Assembly: GCF_001426545.1 (NCBI RefSeq)
Contig: NZ_LMEZ01000007.1
Location: forward strand, 380,478 to 444,477
From: Mycobacterium sp. Root135
GTDB taxonomy: Bacteria > Actinomycetota > Actinomycetes > Mycobacteriales > Mycobacteriaceae
Reading direction: 5' to 3'
Length of the DNA stretch: 64,000 bases
In this document: one piece after another, positions 1-8,045 of the stretch
Layout of the letters: each line of letters starts with the position of its first letter
How positions within the stretch are numbered: position 1 is the first letter of the stretch
Program-made: the position numbers and the translations under genes
The notes under the pieces: model-generated
Databases searched by the model: none
What the model saw: only the letters and a program-made list of their open reading frames with translations
Told to the model about the DNA's origin: nothing

Positions 1-677
1 TCGAACCCCTGATAGCAGGAGAACGCGAAGATCATTCCCACGCCGACCACGCCGGGGACGAATACCTGCTCGGGACTGAAGGAGCTGATCGGCAGGCTGC
101 CGAGACCGTTCTTCGCGATGATCGCGACGTCGAGAACCAGCACGACGATCAACTCGAGGACGAGGGCGACACCCAGCACACCCGCGGCCAGCGTGATCTT
201 GAAGTACCCCAAGACGAACGCCGCGACGAGACCGATCAGTGTGCAGACCCACCATGGGATGTTCACTCCGGTGAACGTGTTCACGCTGCCGGAAGCGAAG
301 AAGCCCATGGCGCCACCGGTAGCCGCGGCCAGCGCCAGGTAGGCGGTCGTGGCGATGTAGGCGCCCGCGAGGCCGATCGGCCGGCCGAGGCCACGCACGA
401 TGTAGGCGAAGAACGCGCCGGCGTTGTGAACGTGCGGAACCATTCGGGTGAAGCCGACGGCGAACAGCAGCATGATCGCCATGACGAACACGTACATCCC
501 GGGGGTGCCGACCCCCACGCCCAGACCGAGGGCGAGGGGAAGGATGGCGACCGCACCGCCTGCAGGAGCGACGGTCGCCATGACCATGAAGACGATGTGG
601 GCGACGTTGAGGCTGCCCTTCGCAAGTTCCGTCTCACCCACCTTCGGCGGCCGACCGGTGTCTACTCGTTCTGCCAT
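1..677 (-). CDS. APC-family amino acid permease (3' part cut off by window edge)
   Basis: Membrane transporter of the amino acid-polyamine-organocation superfamily, probably importing an amino acid or polyamine. Only the first 225 residues are in the window; the gene runs off the left edge. The start ATG at 677 follows a strong GGAGGGG Shine-Dalgarno (685-691). A short polar N-terminus is followed by an APC-type first helix with a small-residue run (APAGGAVAI), then further helices separated by short charged loops (for example VRGLGRPIG). At least five hydrophobic segments are visible. Substrate cannot be read from the sequence. Confidence 0.85.
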   Translation of the reverse strand, partial: MAERVDTGRPPKVGETELAKGSLNVAHIVFMVMATVAPAGGAVAILPLALGLGVGVGTPGMYVFVMAIMLLFAVGFTRMVPHVHNAGAFFAYIVRGLGRPIGLAGAYIATTAYLALAAATGGAMGFFASGSVNTFTGVNIPWWVCTLIGLVAAFVLGYFKITLAAGVLGVALVLELIVVLVLDVAIIAKNGLGSLPISSFSPEQVFVPGVVGVGMIFAFSCYQGF

Positions 678-806
678 GGAAGAACCCCTCCTTGAACGGC
701 TTTGGGGCCGCAACGATGATGACGCACAATTCTGGGCTCAGTGTGCGAACAAGATCGTGGACTGACCAGTGCCCGGTCCGCTCACCGATACGTCGTGGAG
801 TCAAGA

Positions 807-1643
807 TCATGACAACCCCAACAGTGCGACGCCGACGAACGCGACGGCGGCGCCGACCTGCTGCACCCGGCGCATCCGTTCGTGGAGCACCCAACGGGCC
901 AGCAGCACCGTGACCACGGGATAGAGGGACGCCAAGACTCCCACCAAACTCACGTAGCCGAGTGTCGTGGCCCTCGCGAGCAACAGCAGGCCGCCGACGT
1001 CGACCACGCCGATCAGAATCGAGCTTCGTGCGAGCCAGAGTCGTGGGACGTCGGCGATCGCGCGGCGGTCCCGCAGCAAGAAGGGAAGCGCAAGGGTAAC
1101 GATGGTCAGCTTGAGGACCACCACCGTCCAGACGACCCCACCCGAAGCGGCTTCGGCGACGAACGTCGTCGTCGCCCCAAAGCCGATGCCGGCGACGGCC
1201 GCGAGCACCAGCGATCGGGCCGCCACCCGCCCGGACATCTCGGGCCCCGACGCCAGCACCACCCCGACGATGCCCAGAACCGCACCGGCAATGGCGAGAA
1301 GTCCGGGTGTCTCTCCGAGGTGGATGATCCCCCACCCCACCGGCACCAACACACCCAGCGCGCTGATGGGGGCGACCACGCCCATCGTGCCGATCGACAG
1401 AGCCGAATAGAACGCCACCAATCCGAGCATCATGCACACGCCGGCGCCGACCGCCCAGAGCAGATCGGCCGGGTTGCTGCTGCCGGGCCAGGCGACGAGC
1501 AGAACCACGAGGGCGGTCGTCAGGCCGGCCAACTGCGAGAGCGCGACCACGACGACTGCCGGCAGGCGCCGGCTCGCGACCCCGCCGATGAAGTCGGCCA
1601 ACCCTCCGCAGACCGAGGCGAGTAACGCCAAGAGCACGGCCAT
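807..1643 (-). CDS. EamA/DMT-family transporter
   Basis: Drug/metabolite-superfamily permease of 278 residues, the usual size for a ten-helix EamA protein made of two homologous five-helix halves. Nearly the whole chain is hydrophobic, with Gly/Ala-rich helices and the typical EamA sequence SALSIGTMGVVAPISAL in the first half. I chose ATG 1643 because AAAGG sits 6-8 bases upstream; a GTG at 1649 is in frame but lies directly against that RBS. It probably exports a metabolite, but the substrate is unknown. It is transcribed in the same direction as the APC permease, with 129 bp between them. Confidence 0.85.
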   Translation of the reverse strand: MAVLLALLASVCGGLADFIGGVASRRLPAVVVVALSQLAGLTTALVVLLVAWPGSSNPADLLWAVGAGVCMMLGLVAFYSALSIGTMGVVAPISALGVLVPVGWGIIHLGETPGLLAIAGAVLGIVGVVLASGPEMSGRVAARSLVLAAVAGIGFGATTTFVAEAASGGVVWTVVVLKLTIVTLALPFLLRDRRAIADVPRLWLARSSILIGVVDVGGLLLLARATTLGYVSLVGVLASLYPVVTVLLARWVLHERMRRVQQVGAAVAFVGVALLGLS

Positions 1644-1856
1644 GTCCACCTTTCGTGGAGCCGGTCTTTCGACGATCCGAGGTCCGACCCCCGAAATCCG
1701 TTCAGCCCGTGCGAAAGAGGTGACCGAGACCGCTCCTAGACTGCTGAGGGTAGCTGTGACGGCGTTGCGCTCCAGCCGGCGTCGGCGGCCTGCACCGCCC
1801 TCAAGCTCTCAGCCACCTCTACACCCTTGCGGGCACCCGGATCCTCGCGACGACTC

Positions 1857-1875
1857 GGTCTCGCTCAGCGAGACC
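1857..1875. promoter_or_regulatory. Inverted repeat GGTCTCGC-N3-GCGAGACC
   Basis: A perfect 8-bp inverted repeat with a 3-base loop in the 367-bp gap between the divergent EamA gene (start 1643) and the methyltransferase (start 2011). It has no T-run, so it is more likely an operator or RNA hairpin than an intrinsic terminator. Apart from this element and the CTTGCCA palindrome further on, I see no gene in this gap. Confidence 0.5.
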
Positions 1876-1963
1876 GCGACTGTGGGACCGGCCTGACATC
1901 CTGCCGGTGCGATCGAGCCGCCGTCGGCGAGCGCTTCGTGTCGGCGACGTCCACACGGCACCC

Positions 1964-1990
1964 CTTGCCACATTGGCAAGACTCCTTGCC
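1964..1990. promoter_or_regulatory. Operator-like palindrome CTTGCCA-N3-TGGCAAG plus extra half-site
   Basis: Perfect 7-bp arms (1964-1970 and 1974-1980) are followed by a third CTTGCCA copy at 1984-1990. The cluster ends 20 bases before the methyltransferase start at 2011, where a repressor would block transcription. The cognate regulator is not obvious in the neighbourhood. Confidence 0.6.
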
Positions 1991-2010
1991 ACCTGACCCA
2001 GACCGGCGAC

Positions 2011-2712
2011 ATGCTGGATCTCGTGAATGCTCAATCTCCCTACGGCTTCGCCGATCCCGCGCTGGTGGCCACCTATCCGCAGCAGGCCGCGAAGGCGGTC
2101 CCCGGCTATCACGACGTCCACACCATGGCTTCGGTTCTGCTCGCCGAACTGGCGCCAGAAGACGCCCGGGTGCTGGTGCTTGGGGCCGGGGGTGGGCTCG
2201 AGACGAAGGCATTGGCGACGGCGCATCCCGACTGGACGTTCCTCGCCGTCGACCCCTCGGCGGCCATGCTCGACCTCGCCATGACCACGCTCGGGCCACT
2301 CGCGTCCCGGACGAGCGTGCACGAGGGCTTCGTCGGCGACGCACCGGACGGACCGTTCGACGCCGCGACGGCGCTGCTGCTCTTGCATCTACTGGATCGC
2401 GAGGAACGGCTGCGCACCCTCGCCGACGTGCACCGGCGGCTGCGGCCCGGCGCACCGCTGGTGGTCATGCACGTCAGCTATCCGCAGGGTGACCCGGCCG
2501 AGCGAGAACTGTGGCTGGGCCGTCACGAGGCCTACCTCGTCGCCTCGGGCGTCGAGCCCGCCCACGTGGAGAAGGCGGGCACCATGCTCCGTCAGCACAT
2601 GCCCACACTGAACCCCGACGAAGACCGGGCCGTCCTGGAGGAGGCCGGCTTCACCGGTGTCACACAATTCTTCTCCGCGTTCACCTTTCGCGGCTGGATC
2701 GGCTACGCCTGA
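2011..2712 (+). CDS. Class I SAM-dependent methyltransferase
   Basis: A 233-residue Rossmann-fold methyltransferase. Motif I (VLVLGAGGG) lies near residue 52 and the acidic end of strand 2 (LAVDPS) near residue 77. A motif IV-like segment (PFDAATALLLLHLLD) and the post-motif RRLRPGAPLVV follow. The layout matches small-molecule methyltransferases of the UbiE/Tam type; the acceptor is unknown. The start ATG lies 20 bases downstream of a CTTGCCA palindrome and has no clear Shine-Dalgarno, so it may be leaderless or weakly translated. The gene stands alone, with a convergent neighbour 13 bases past its stop. Confidence 0.88.
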   Translation: MLDLVNAQSPYGFADPALVATYPQQAAKAVPGYHDVHTMASVLLAELAPEDARVLVLGAGGGLETKALATAHPDWTFLAVDPSAAMLDLAMTTLGPLASRTSVHEGFVGDAPDGPFDAATALLLLHLLDREERLRTLADVHRRLRPGAPLVVMHVSYPQGDPAERELWLGRHEAYLVASGVEPAHVEKAGTMLRQHMPTLNPDEDRAVLEEAGFTGVTQFFSAFTFRGWIGYA

Positions 2713-2725
2713 CCCGGCGCCCGCG

Positions 2726-3676
2726 CTATCGCAACACGGGATCGGCGCCCGGTCGGCAGAATCGCTCCACGTCACTCAACGTCGGAGTCGACTCCCAGTC
2801 CCCCGGGGTCATGCACAACATCGCACCGCAGGCGTTCGCCCGGTGCAGGCGTTCGGGAACGTCGAGCTTCTCCAGCAGTGCGCTCAGGTAACCCGCCACG
2901 AACGCGTCTCCCGCGCCGACCGTGTCGACGACGTCGACCGAGAAACCTGGGCCTTCCACCACGGCCCCCGACGAATGCACGGCAGCCCCGTCAGCCCCGT
3001 GCTTCACCACCACTTCACGACATCCGCCGCGGACCAGTCGATCGGCGGCCTCGGTGGCATCCGCCTCCGGGAACAGCAACCGCAGTTCGTCGGCGCCCCC
3101 GAAGACCAGATCGGCACTCTCGGCGATGGTGCGCAGCAACGGGCCCGCAACGTCGGGCGGCGCCAACGTCGACCGGTAGTTCACGTCGAAGCTAACTCGA
3201 ACGCCAGCGGTCCGAGCGCGATTCACGCTGGCCAGCAGACACTCTCGCGCGCTGTCGGACAGCAGCGCGGTGATACCGCTGACGTGCAGCAGCTCGGCGC
3301 TCTCGATCCAGCCGGCCGGGACGTCCTCCGACCGCAACCGCGAGCCGGCCGATCCGGCCCGGTAGTAGAACACCGCCGTCGAACTGGGCGACGGCCGCTC
3401 CTTGAGCATCAACCCGGTCGGGGCCTGATCGTCGACGATCGAGACGACGTCCACCCCTTCGGCACGGATCTCGCGGGTGACGCGTTCCCCGAGGGCGTCG
3501 TCGCCAACCCGGCCGAGCCACCCGACGTCGACGCCCAAGCGGCGCAGCCCAATTGCCACGTTGCTCTCGGCCCCACCGATGCCGAGGACCATCTCCGACA
3601 CGTGCCGCAACGAGCCGATGTCCCTGGTGCGCAGCAACGCCATGGTCTCGCCGACGGTGACGACCCTTGCCGTCAC
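2726..3676 (-). CDS. kdgK: PfkB-family sugar kinase, probable 2-keto-3-deoxygluconate kinase
   Basis: Ribokinase-like kinase of 316 residues. It has the N-terminal GG motif region (LGIGGAESNVAIGLRRLG) and the C-terminal PfkB signature DTVGAGDAF, whose Asp is the catalytic base. The predicted reaction is KDG + ATP to KDPG. The assignment to KDG rests mainly on context: it overlaps eda by 4 bp and belongs to the manD/fructuronate reductase operon. It is the last gene of that operon. Family members acting on other sugars look similar, so substrate is inferred rather than seen. Confidence 0.88.
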   Translation of the reverse strand: MTARVVTVGETMALLRTRDIGSLRHVSEMVLGIGGAESNVAIGLRRLGVDVGWLGRVGDDALGERVTREIRAEGVDVVSIVDDQAPTGLMLKERPSPSSTAVFYYRAGSAGSRLRSEDVPAGWIESAELLHVSGITALLSDSARECLLASVNRARTAGVRVSFDVNYRSTLAPPDVAGPLLRTIAESADLVFGGADELRLLFPEADATEAADRLVRGGCREVVVKHGADGAAVHSSGAVVEGPGFSVDVVDTVGAGDAFVAGYLSALLEKLDVPERLHRANACGAMLCMTPGDWESTPTLSDVERFCRPGADPVLR

Positions 3677-4326
3677 GACGCCTGCCCGCAGACGGCCACG
3701 AACTCGGCCGTCCGGTCGCGAAGGGCAGCCAGGTCTCCGCCGCGCAGCGCGTCACCAAGCAACGGTCCGCCCACGCTGACCGCAGCAGCACCGGCCGTCA
3801 ACCACGCCGCGGCGCCGGCCAGATCCACGCCGCCGGACGGAACCGCGGCGATGCCGGGAAACGGGCCACGCAGATCCTTGAGGTAACCGGGTCCAACCAC
3901 GTTGGCCGGGAAGATCTTCACGGCGGCGGCCCCGGCGCGCCAGGCGCCGAACAGTTCGGTCGGGGTCAGGCCGCCGGGCACGATCGGCACCCCGGCGCGG
4001 GTCGACGCGGCGACGAGATCCAGGTCCGCGACGGGGGTGACGAGGTAATGCGCCCCGGCTCGGACGGCGGCGTCCAACTGCTCGCCGTCGACCACCGTGC
4101 CGACGCCGATGTCGGCGTCGGCTCCGTATCGCACGAGCAGTTCCGGTAGCCGCTCGAGGGTGCCCGGTGTGGTGAGAGTGAGTTCTAGGCTGCGGATTCC
4201 GGCGTCGACCAACACGTCGAGCACCCTGTCGTAATCGGCTGCATCAGGAGCCCGCACCACCACGATGAGCTTGGCCGCCGCGGTACGGGCGGGGATCGGG
4301 AGTCGAGTCAGCGTGTCACCAGTCAT
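3673..4326 (-). CDS. eda: KDPG aldolase (2-keto-3-deoxy-6-phosphogluconate aldolase)
   Basis: Class I aldolase of 217 residues with a TIM-barrel pattern. It cleaves KDPG to pyruvate and glyceraldehyde-3-phosphate in the cytoplasm. Visible family features are the Glu-containing LELTLTTPGTLE segment, GVGTVVDGEQ, and the Schiff-base Lys in AAAVKIFPANVVGP followed by AVPSGGV. It overlaps manD upstream by 11 bp and kdgK downstream by 4 bp, which implies translational coupling and places it as the last step of the pathway. Confidence 0.92.
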   Translation of the reverse strand: MTGDTLTRLPIPARTAAAKLIVVVRAPDAADYDRVLDVLVDAGIRSLELTLTTPGTLERLPELLVRYGADADIGVGTVVDGEQLDAAVRAGAHYLVTPVADLDLVAASTRAGVPIVPGGLTPTELFGAWRAGAAAVKIFPANVVGPGYLKDLRGPFPGIAAVPSGGVDLAGAAAWLTAGAAAVSVGGPLLGDALRGGDLAALRDRTAEFVAVCGQAS

Positions 4327-5557
4327 GAACGGTTCCGTCCTGCAGTCGATTCACCGGCAGGTACGCCGCGGTGTACGCAAAGGCCGAGGCGGCCTCTTCG
4401 TCGAGTTCGACACCAAGGCCTGGCGCGTCGCCTGGATGCAGGAAGCCGCGGTCGAAGGTGTACGACGTGCGGAACACACCCAGGGTGACCTCACTGTGGG
4501 GCATGTATTCCTGGATGCCGAAGTTGTGGATCGCCATGTCGAGGTGCAGCGCTGCCGCCATCCCGACCGGGGACACGTCCGTCGGCCCGTGCATCCCTGA
4601 CTTGATGCCGTAGATGCCCGCGAAGTCCAGCAGCTTCTTCATAGCGGTGATACCGCCGGTGTGGGTGACCGCGGAACGCACGTAGTCGATCAGTCGCTCG
4701 GTGATCAGCATCTGGTAGTCGTAGACCGAGTTGAACACCTCACCGATGGCCAACGGAGTGGTGGAATGCTGGCGCACCAAGCGCAACGCCGCCTGGTCCT
4801 CGGCAGGCGTGCAGTCCTCAAGCCAGAAGAGGTCATAGGGCTCAACGTCTTTGGCGAACCTGGCGGCTTCGATGGGTGTCATCCGGTGGTGCCCGTCGTG
4901 CAGGATCCGGACACCCGTGCCGAAGTCCTCCCGGATGCGACTGAACACCGAAGGCATGTGGGACAGGTACGCGCGGGTGTCCCACACCTCCTCGATCGGC
5001 GCGGTCGCCGCCCTTCCGTCCGCGGCGCGATGGGCCGGTTCGTAGTCGTATCTGCCGCCCGCCTTGGTGGTGGACACCCCGTAGATCTGGCCGAGACCCG
5101 GTACGCCGGTCTGCACGCGCACCGCGGTGTACCCGGCGTCGAGATAGCCGCTGATCGCATCCTTGAGCGCCGGGTAGTCCCCGCCCGACGCGTGGCAGTA
5201 CACCCGGATGCGGTCGCGACTGGCGCCGCCGAGCAGCTGGTAGAGCGGCATTCCGGCCTTCTTGGCCTTGATGTCCCACAGCGCCATGTCGACCGCCGCG
5301 ATGGCGGCCATGGTGACCGGCCCGCGACGCCAGTACGCCCCACGGTAGAGGTACTGCCAGGTGTCCTCGATGCGGTCTTCGTCGCGGCCGATCAGAGTGG
5401 AGGCCAGGTGCTCGGACAGGTATGCCGCCACGGACAGCTCGCGCCCGTTGAGCGTGGCGTCCCCCCACCCGACCACACCGTCACTGGTGACGATCTTGAG
5501 GGTGACGAAGTTGCGGCCCGGACTGCAGACGTTGACGTCGATGCTCTGGATGGTCAT
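4316..5557 (-). CDS. manD: D-mannonate dehydratase, enolase superfamily (ManD/RspA type)
   Basis: Enolase-superfamily dehydratase of 413 residues, the normal ManD length. It converts D-mannonate to 2-keto-3-deoxygluconate. Seen in order: the N-terminal capping domain, the GGRYDYEP loop, a barrel DxH motif (ILHDGHHR), metal-ligand strands ending in WLEDCTP and AIGEVFN, and the late His in KSGMHGPTD. Some family members also act slowly on D-gluconate, but the adjacent fructuronate reductase points to mannonate. The start ATG 5557 is 43 bp downstream of the transporter stop. Confidence 0.92.
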   Translation of the reverse strand: MTIQSIDVNVCSPGRNFVTLKIVTSDGVVGWGDATLNGRELSVAAYLSEHLASTLIGRDEDRIEDTWQYLYRGAYWRRGPVTMAAIAAVDMALWDIKAKKAGMPLYQLLGGASRDRIRVYCHASGGDYPALKDAISGYLDAGYTAVRVQTGVPGLGQIYGVSTTKAGGRYDYEPAHRAADGRAATAPIEEVWDTRAYLSHMPSVFSRIREDFGTGVRILHDGHHRMTPIEAARFAKDVEPYDLFWLEDCTPAEDQAALRLVRQHSTTPLAIGEVFNSVYDYQMLITERLIDYVRSAVTHTGGITAMKKLLDFAGIYGIKSGMHGPTDVSPVGMAAALHLDMAIHNFGIQEYMPHSEVTLGVFRTSYTFDRGFLHPGDAPGLGVELDEEAASAFAYTAAYLPVNRLQDGTVHDW

Positions 5558-5600
5558 GCTTCTCTTTCGTTGCGGCGGTGGGTGATTCGACTCGGCTCCG

Positions 5601-6998
5601 TCACATGGCGGGGAGTGGGTCGGTGAGGTCGCGGCCGGTCCAGTCCTTGGCCCACACCGCGACGATCAGCGCCGCGAGCGAGTACAGCACCAGCATCACC
5701 ATGATCGGGATGGGGCTGCCCGTCGTGGCGGCAACCCAGGCGGCGACGAGGACGGGTCCGATACCGGTGGCGATCACCGCAGCGATCTCACGGACCACGG
5801 CGGTGAGGGTGTAGCGGTTGCGGGAACCGAAGATCTCAGGGATCGACACGTTCTCCAGCGAGGCCGGGCTGAGCACCGCGACGTTGTGGAGCACGACGTA
5901 GCCGACGAACACCCACAGCAGGTTCTTCGAGTCGATCGCCATCATGGCGGGCACGACGACGACCAAGGCCGACGACATGACGATGATGTACATCCTGCGG
6001 CGGCCGAACTTGTCTCCGAGGAAACCGATCAGCGGGATGGTGAGGAATCCGACGAGCGAAGACACGATGACGACGTTGGCGCTGAGGCTCTTCTGCAGCG
6101 CGAGCGTCAAGGTCATGAACGAGATCAGGTAGGTCTGGATCAGCCCGGAGTTGCCTGCCTGGCCGAACCGGAGGAAGAACGCCACGGCGATGGCCTTGAT
6201 CGGCTTGCGCTGCAACGCCTCCACGGTGCGGGTTTCGACCTGCCCGGCCTGGGCCAGGATCTCCTCGCGGGACATGGCCCGCCCGTCGACGACGTCCTCG
6301 CGCTCCTCGAAGACGGGGCTTTCCTTGAGGTTCAACCGCACCCACACCGCGAACACCATGACGATGGCGCTGGCGATGAACGGGATCCGCCAGCCCCACG
6401 CAATGACGTCGCTTTCGACCATGACGCCGAGCAGGATCGCCCAGATGCCCGAGGCGAACAGCGTTCCGCAGTTCGTGCCGAGGCCCACCAGGGAGGCGAC
6501 GAAACCGCGCCGCTTGACGGGTGCGTACTCGGCGAGCATCACGCCTGCACCGCTGATCTCCGCGCCTGCACCGAAGCCCTGCAGCAGTCGCAGGGCCACC
6601 AGCAGGATGGGTGCCAGCACACCCACCTGCTGATAGGTGGGCAGGACACCGATCAACGTGGTGGCCGCGCCCATCAGAAGAATGGTGTAGAACAACACCT
6701 TTCGTCGACCGATGCGGTCACCGAGCCGACCGAAGAAGATGGCGCCAAGGGGGCGGGCGATGTACCCGACGCCGTAGGTGGCCATCGACAGGACCACGGC
6801 CATCCCGGCGCTCTCACCGGAGAAGAACAGCTGGCTGAACACCAATGCCGCGGCCAGCGAGTAGAGCTGGAAGTCCATGAACTCCAGTGCGGTGCCCAAC
6901 CATCCGGAGACGGCTGCCCGGACCAGGTCGGCCGTGCTGCGTTGGGCGACCGGCGGATGCTCGTCCGCGCGCGGCTCGGGGGTTTGTGCTGTGGTCAT
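5601..6998 (-). CDS. MFS transporter, metabolite:H+ symporter type, probable sugar-acid importer
   Basis: Major facilitator protein of 465 residues with twelve predicted helices. The loop 2-3 motif GRLGDRIGRRK and the wide central loop carrying the charged FEEREDVVDG stretch are typical of the metabolite:H+ symporter (MHS) branch. It lies inside the sugar-acid operon between manD and the Zn-dehydrogenase. Import of gulonate, fructuronate, mannonate or a related acid is therefore likely, though the sequence itself does not show the substrate. Confidence 0.87.
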   Translation of the reverse strand: MTTAQTPEPRADEHPPVAQRSTADLVRAAVSGWLGTALEFMDFQLYSLAAALVFSQLFFSGESAGMAVVLSMATYGVGYIARPLGAIFFGRLGDRIGRRKVLFYTILLMGAATTLIGVLPTYQQVGVLAPILLVALRLLQGFGAGAEISGAGVMLAEYAPVKRRGFVASLVGLGTNCGTLFASGIWAILLGVMVESDVIAWGWRIPFIASAIVMVFAVWVRLNLKESPVFEEREDVVDGRAMSREEILAQAGQVETRTVEALQRKPIKAIAVAFFLRFGQAGNSGLIQTYLISFMTLTLALQKSLSANVVIVSSLVGFLTIPLIGFLGDKFGRRRMYIIVMSSALVVVVPAMMAIDSKNLLWVFVGYVVLHNVAVLSPASLENVSIPEIFGSRNRYTLTAVVREIAAVIATGIGPVLVAAWVAATTGSPIPIMVMLVLYSLAALIVAVWAKDWTGRDLTDPLPAM

Positions 6999-7040
6999 GT
7001 CGTTCCTCGGGGTGGTTGCAACGTTGCAGTGGATGGGATT

Positions 7041-8045
7041 TCAGAGTTGGAGCATGACCTTGGCCGACGCCGAGGCGTCACGGGCCACGGCGAAGGCGTT
7101 CACGGCGTCGGCCGCCGGGATCACGTGGGAGATCACCGCGTCGAAGCGGTCGGAGGCGGCGAGCAGCGCGATCGCGTCGTCGATCTCGGTGGAGAAGCGG
7201 AAGGCGCCGATCAAGCTCACCTCCTTGGCAAGCATCGGGGACAGGTTGACGCCGATCTCGGCATTCGGCAGCATCCCGACTTGTACGACGGTGCCGGCTC
7301 GTCGGACTGCCCGTATCGCCTGCGTGACCGAGACGCCCACTCCGGAGCATTCGAATACGACGTCGTAGGACTCGTTCTCGACGACGTCGCGGCCGACGAG
7401 TGCGGTTTCTTTGGCGCCCAGGGCGACTGCGCGTTCCAGCGGCTCCTCGCGCAGATCGGTGACGCCGATTGCGGCCGCTCCCGCTTCGGCCGCGGCGGCG
7501 ACGACGAGCAACCCGATGGGGCCTGCGCCGATCACCAGAACGCGGCGGCCGGCCAGCGCGGGGGCCAGGTTGACGGCGTGCAGTGCGACGGCGAGCGGCT
7601 CAGCCAACGCGGCCCGCAGGAGCGGTAGCCCAGCCGGTAGCGCTCGGATCATGTGGTCTTCGACGATCAGCAGTTCGGCGGCACCGCCCTGGCGGTGCGG
7701 GAACGTGGCTGCGCTGCCGAGGTAGTCCCCGCCCGGCCGAAGGTGGGGACGCTCCTGAAGGCCGGCCACCGGCGCCCCGTAGCGCGCCGGGTGCACGGTC
7801 ACAGGTGAACCCGCCGGGTAACGGCCGGACGGGTCGAGGTCCACGACCGCCGACAACTCGTGGCCGGGTGTGAACGGTTCCCGGACGACGTTCTCGCCGT
7901 TGGCGCCGTGGAAGTAGTAGTGCAGATCCGACCCGCAGATCCCGACGTAACCGACGCGCAGCCGGACCTCACCGTCGCCCGGTTCGGGCTGGGAGCGGTC
8001 CTCCCACCGGATGTCCTCTTTGCCGTGGATTGCAAGGGCTTTCAT
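7041..8045 (-). CDS. Zn-dependent polyol/sugar-acid dehydrogenase (L-gulonate or L-idonate 5-dehydrogenase type)
   Basis: Medium-chain dehydrogenase of 334 residues. Seen: the catalytic zinc Cys in GICGSDLHYY, the GHE motif (TPGHELSAVV) near residue 62, and the NAD-binding VIGAGPIGLLV. The usual four-Cys structural zinc lobe is absent: the segment around YGAPVAGLQERPH has no Cys cluster. The closest types are RspB/IdnD-like enzymes. With fructuronate reductase directly upstream, oxidation of L-gulonate to D-fructuronate is the best fit. ATG 8045 overlaps the upstream stop by 4 bp. Confidence 0.83.
   Translation of the reverse strand: MKALAIHGKEDIRWEDRSQPEPGDGEVRLRVGYVGICGSDLHYYFHGANGENVVREPFTPGHELSAVVDLDPSGRYPAGSPVTVHPARYGAPVAGLQERPHLRPGGDYLGSAATFPHRQGGAAELLIVEDHMIRALPAGLPLLRAALAEPLAVALHAVNLAPALAGRRVLVIGAGPIGLLVVAAAAEAGAAAIGVTDLREEPLERAVALGAKETALVGRDVVENESYDVVFECSGVGVSVTQAIRAVRRAGTVVQVGMLPNAEIGVNLSPMLAKEVSLIGAFRFSTEIDDAIALLAASDRFDAVISHVIPAADAVNAFAVARDASASAKVMLQL

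Noticed and set aside
5886..7628. 580-codon plus-strand frame opposite the MHS transporter and dehydrogenase
   Set aside because: Shadow of GC-rich coding DNA. No motifs, extreme His/Asp/Gly composition, and it crosses an operon junction.
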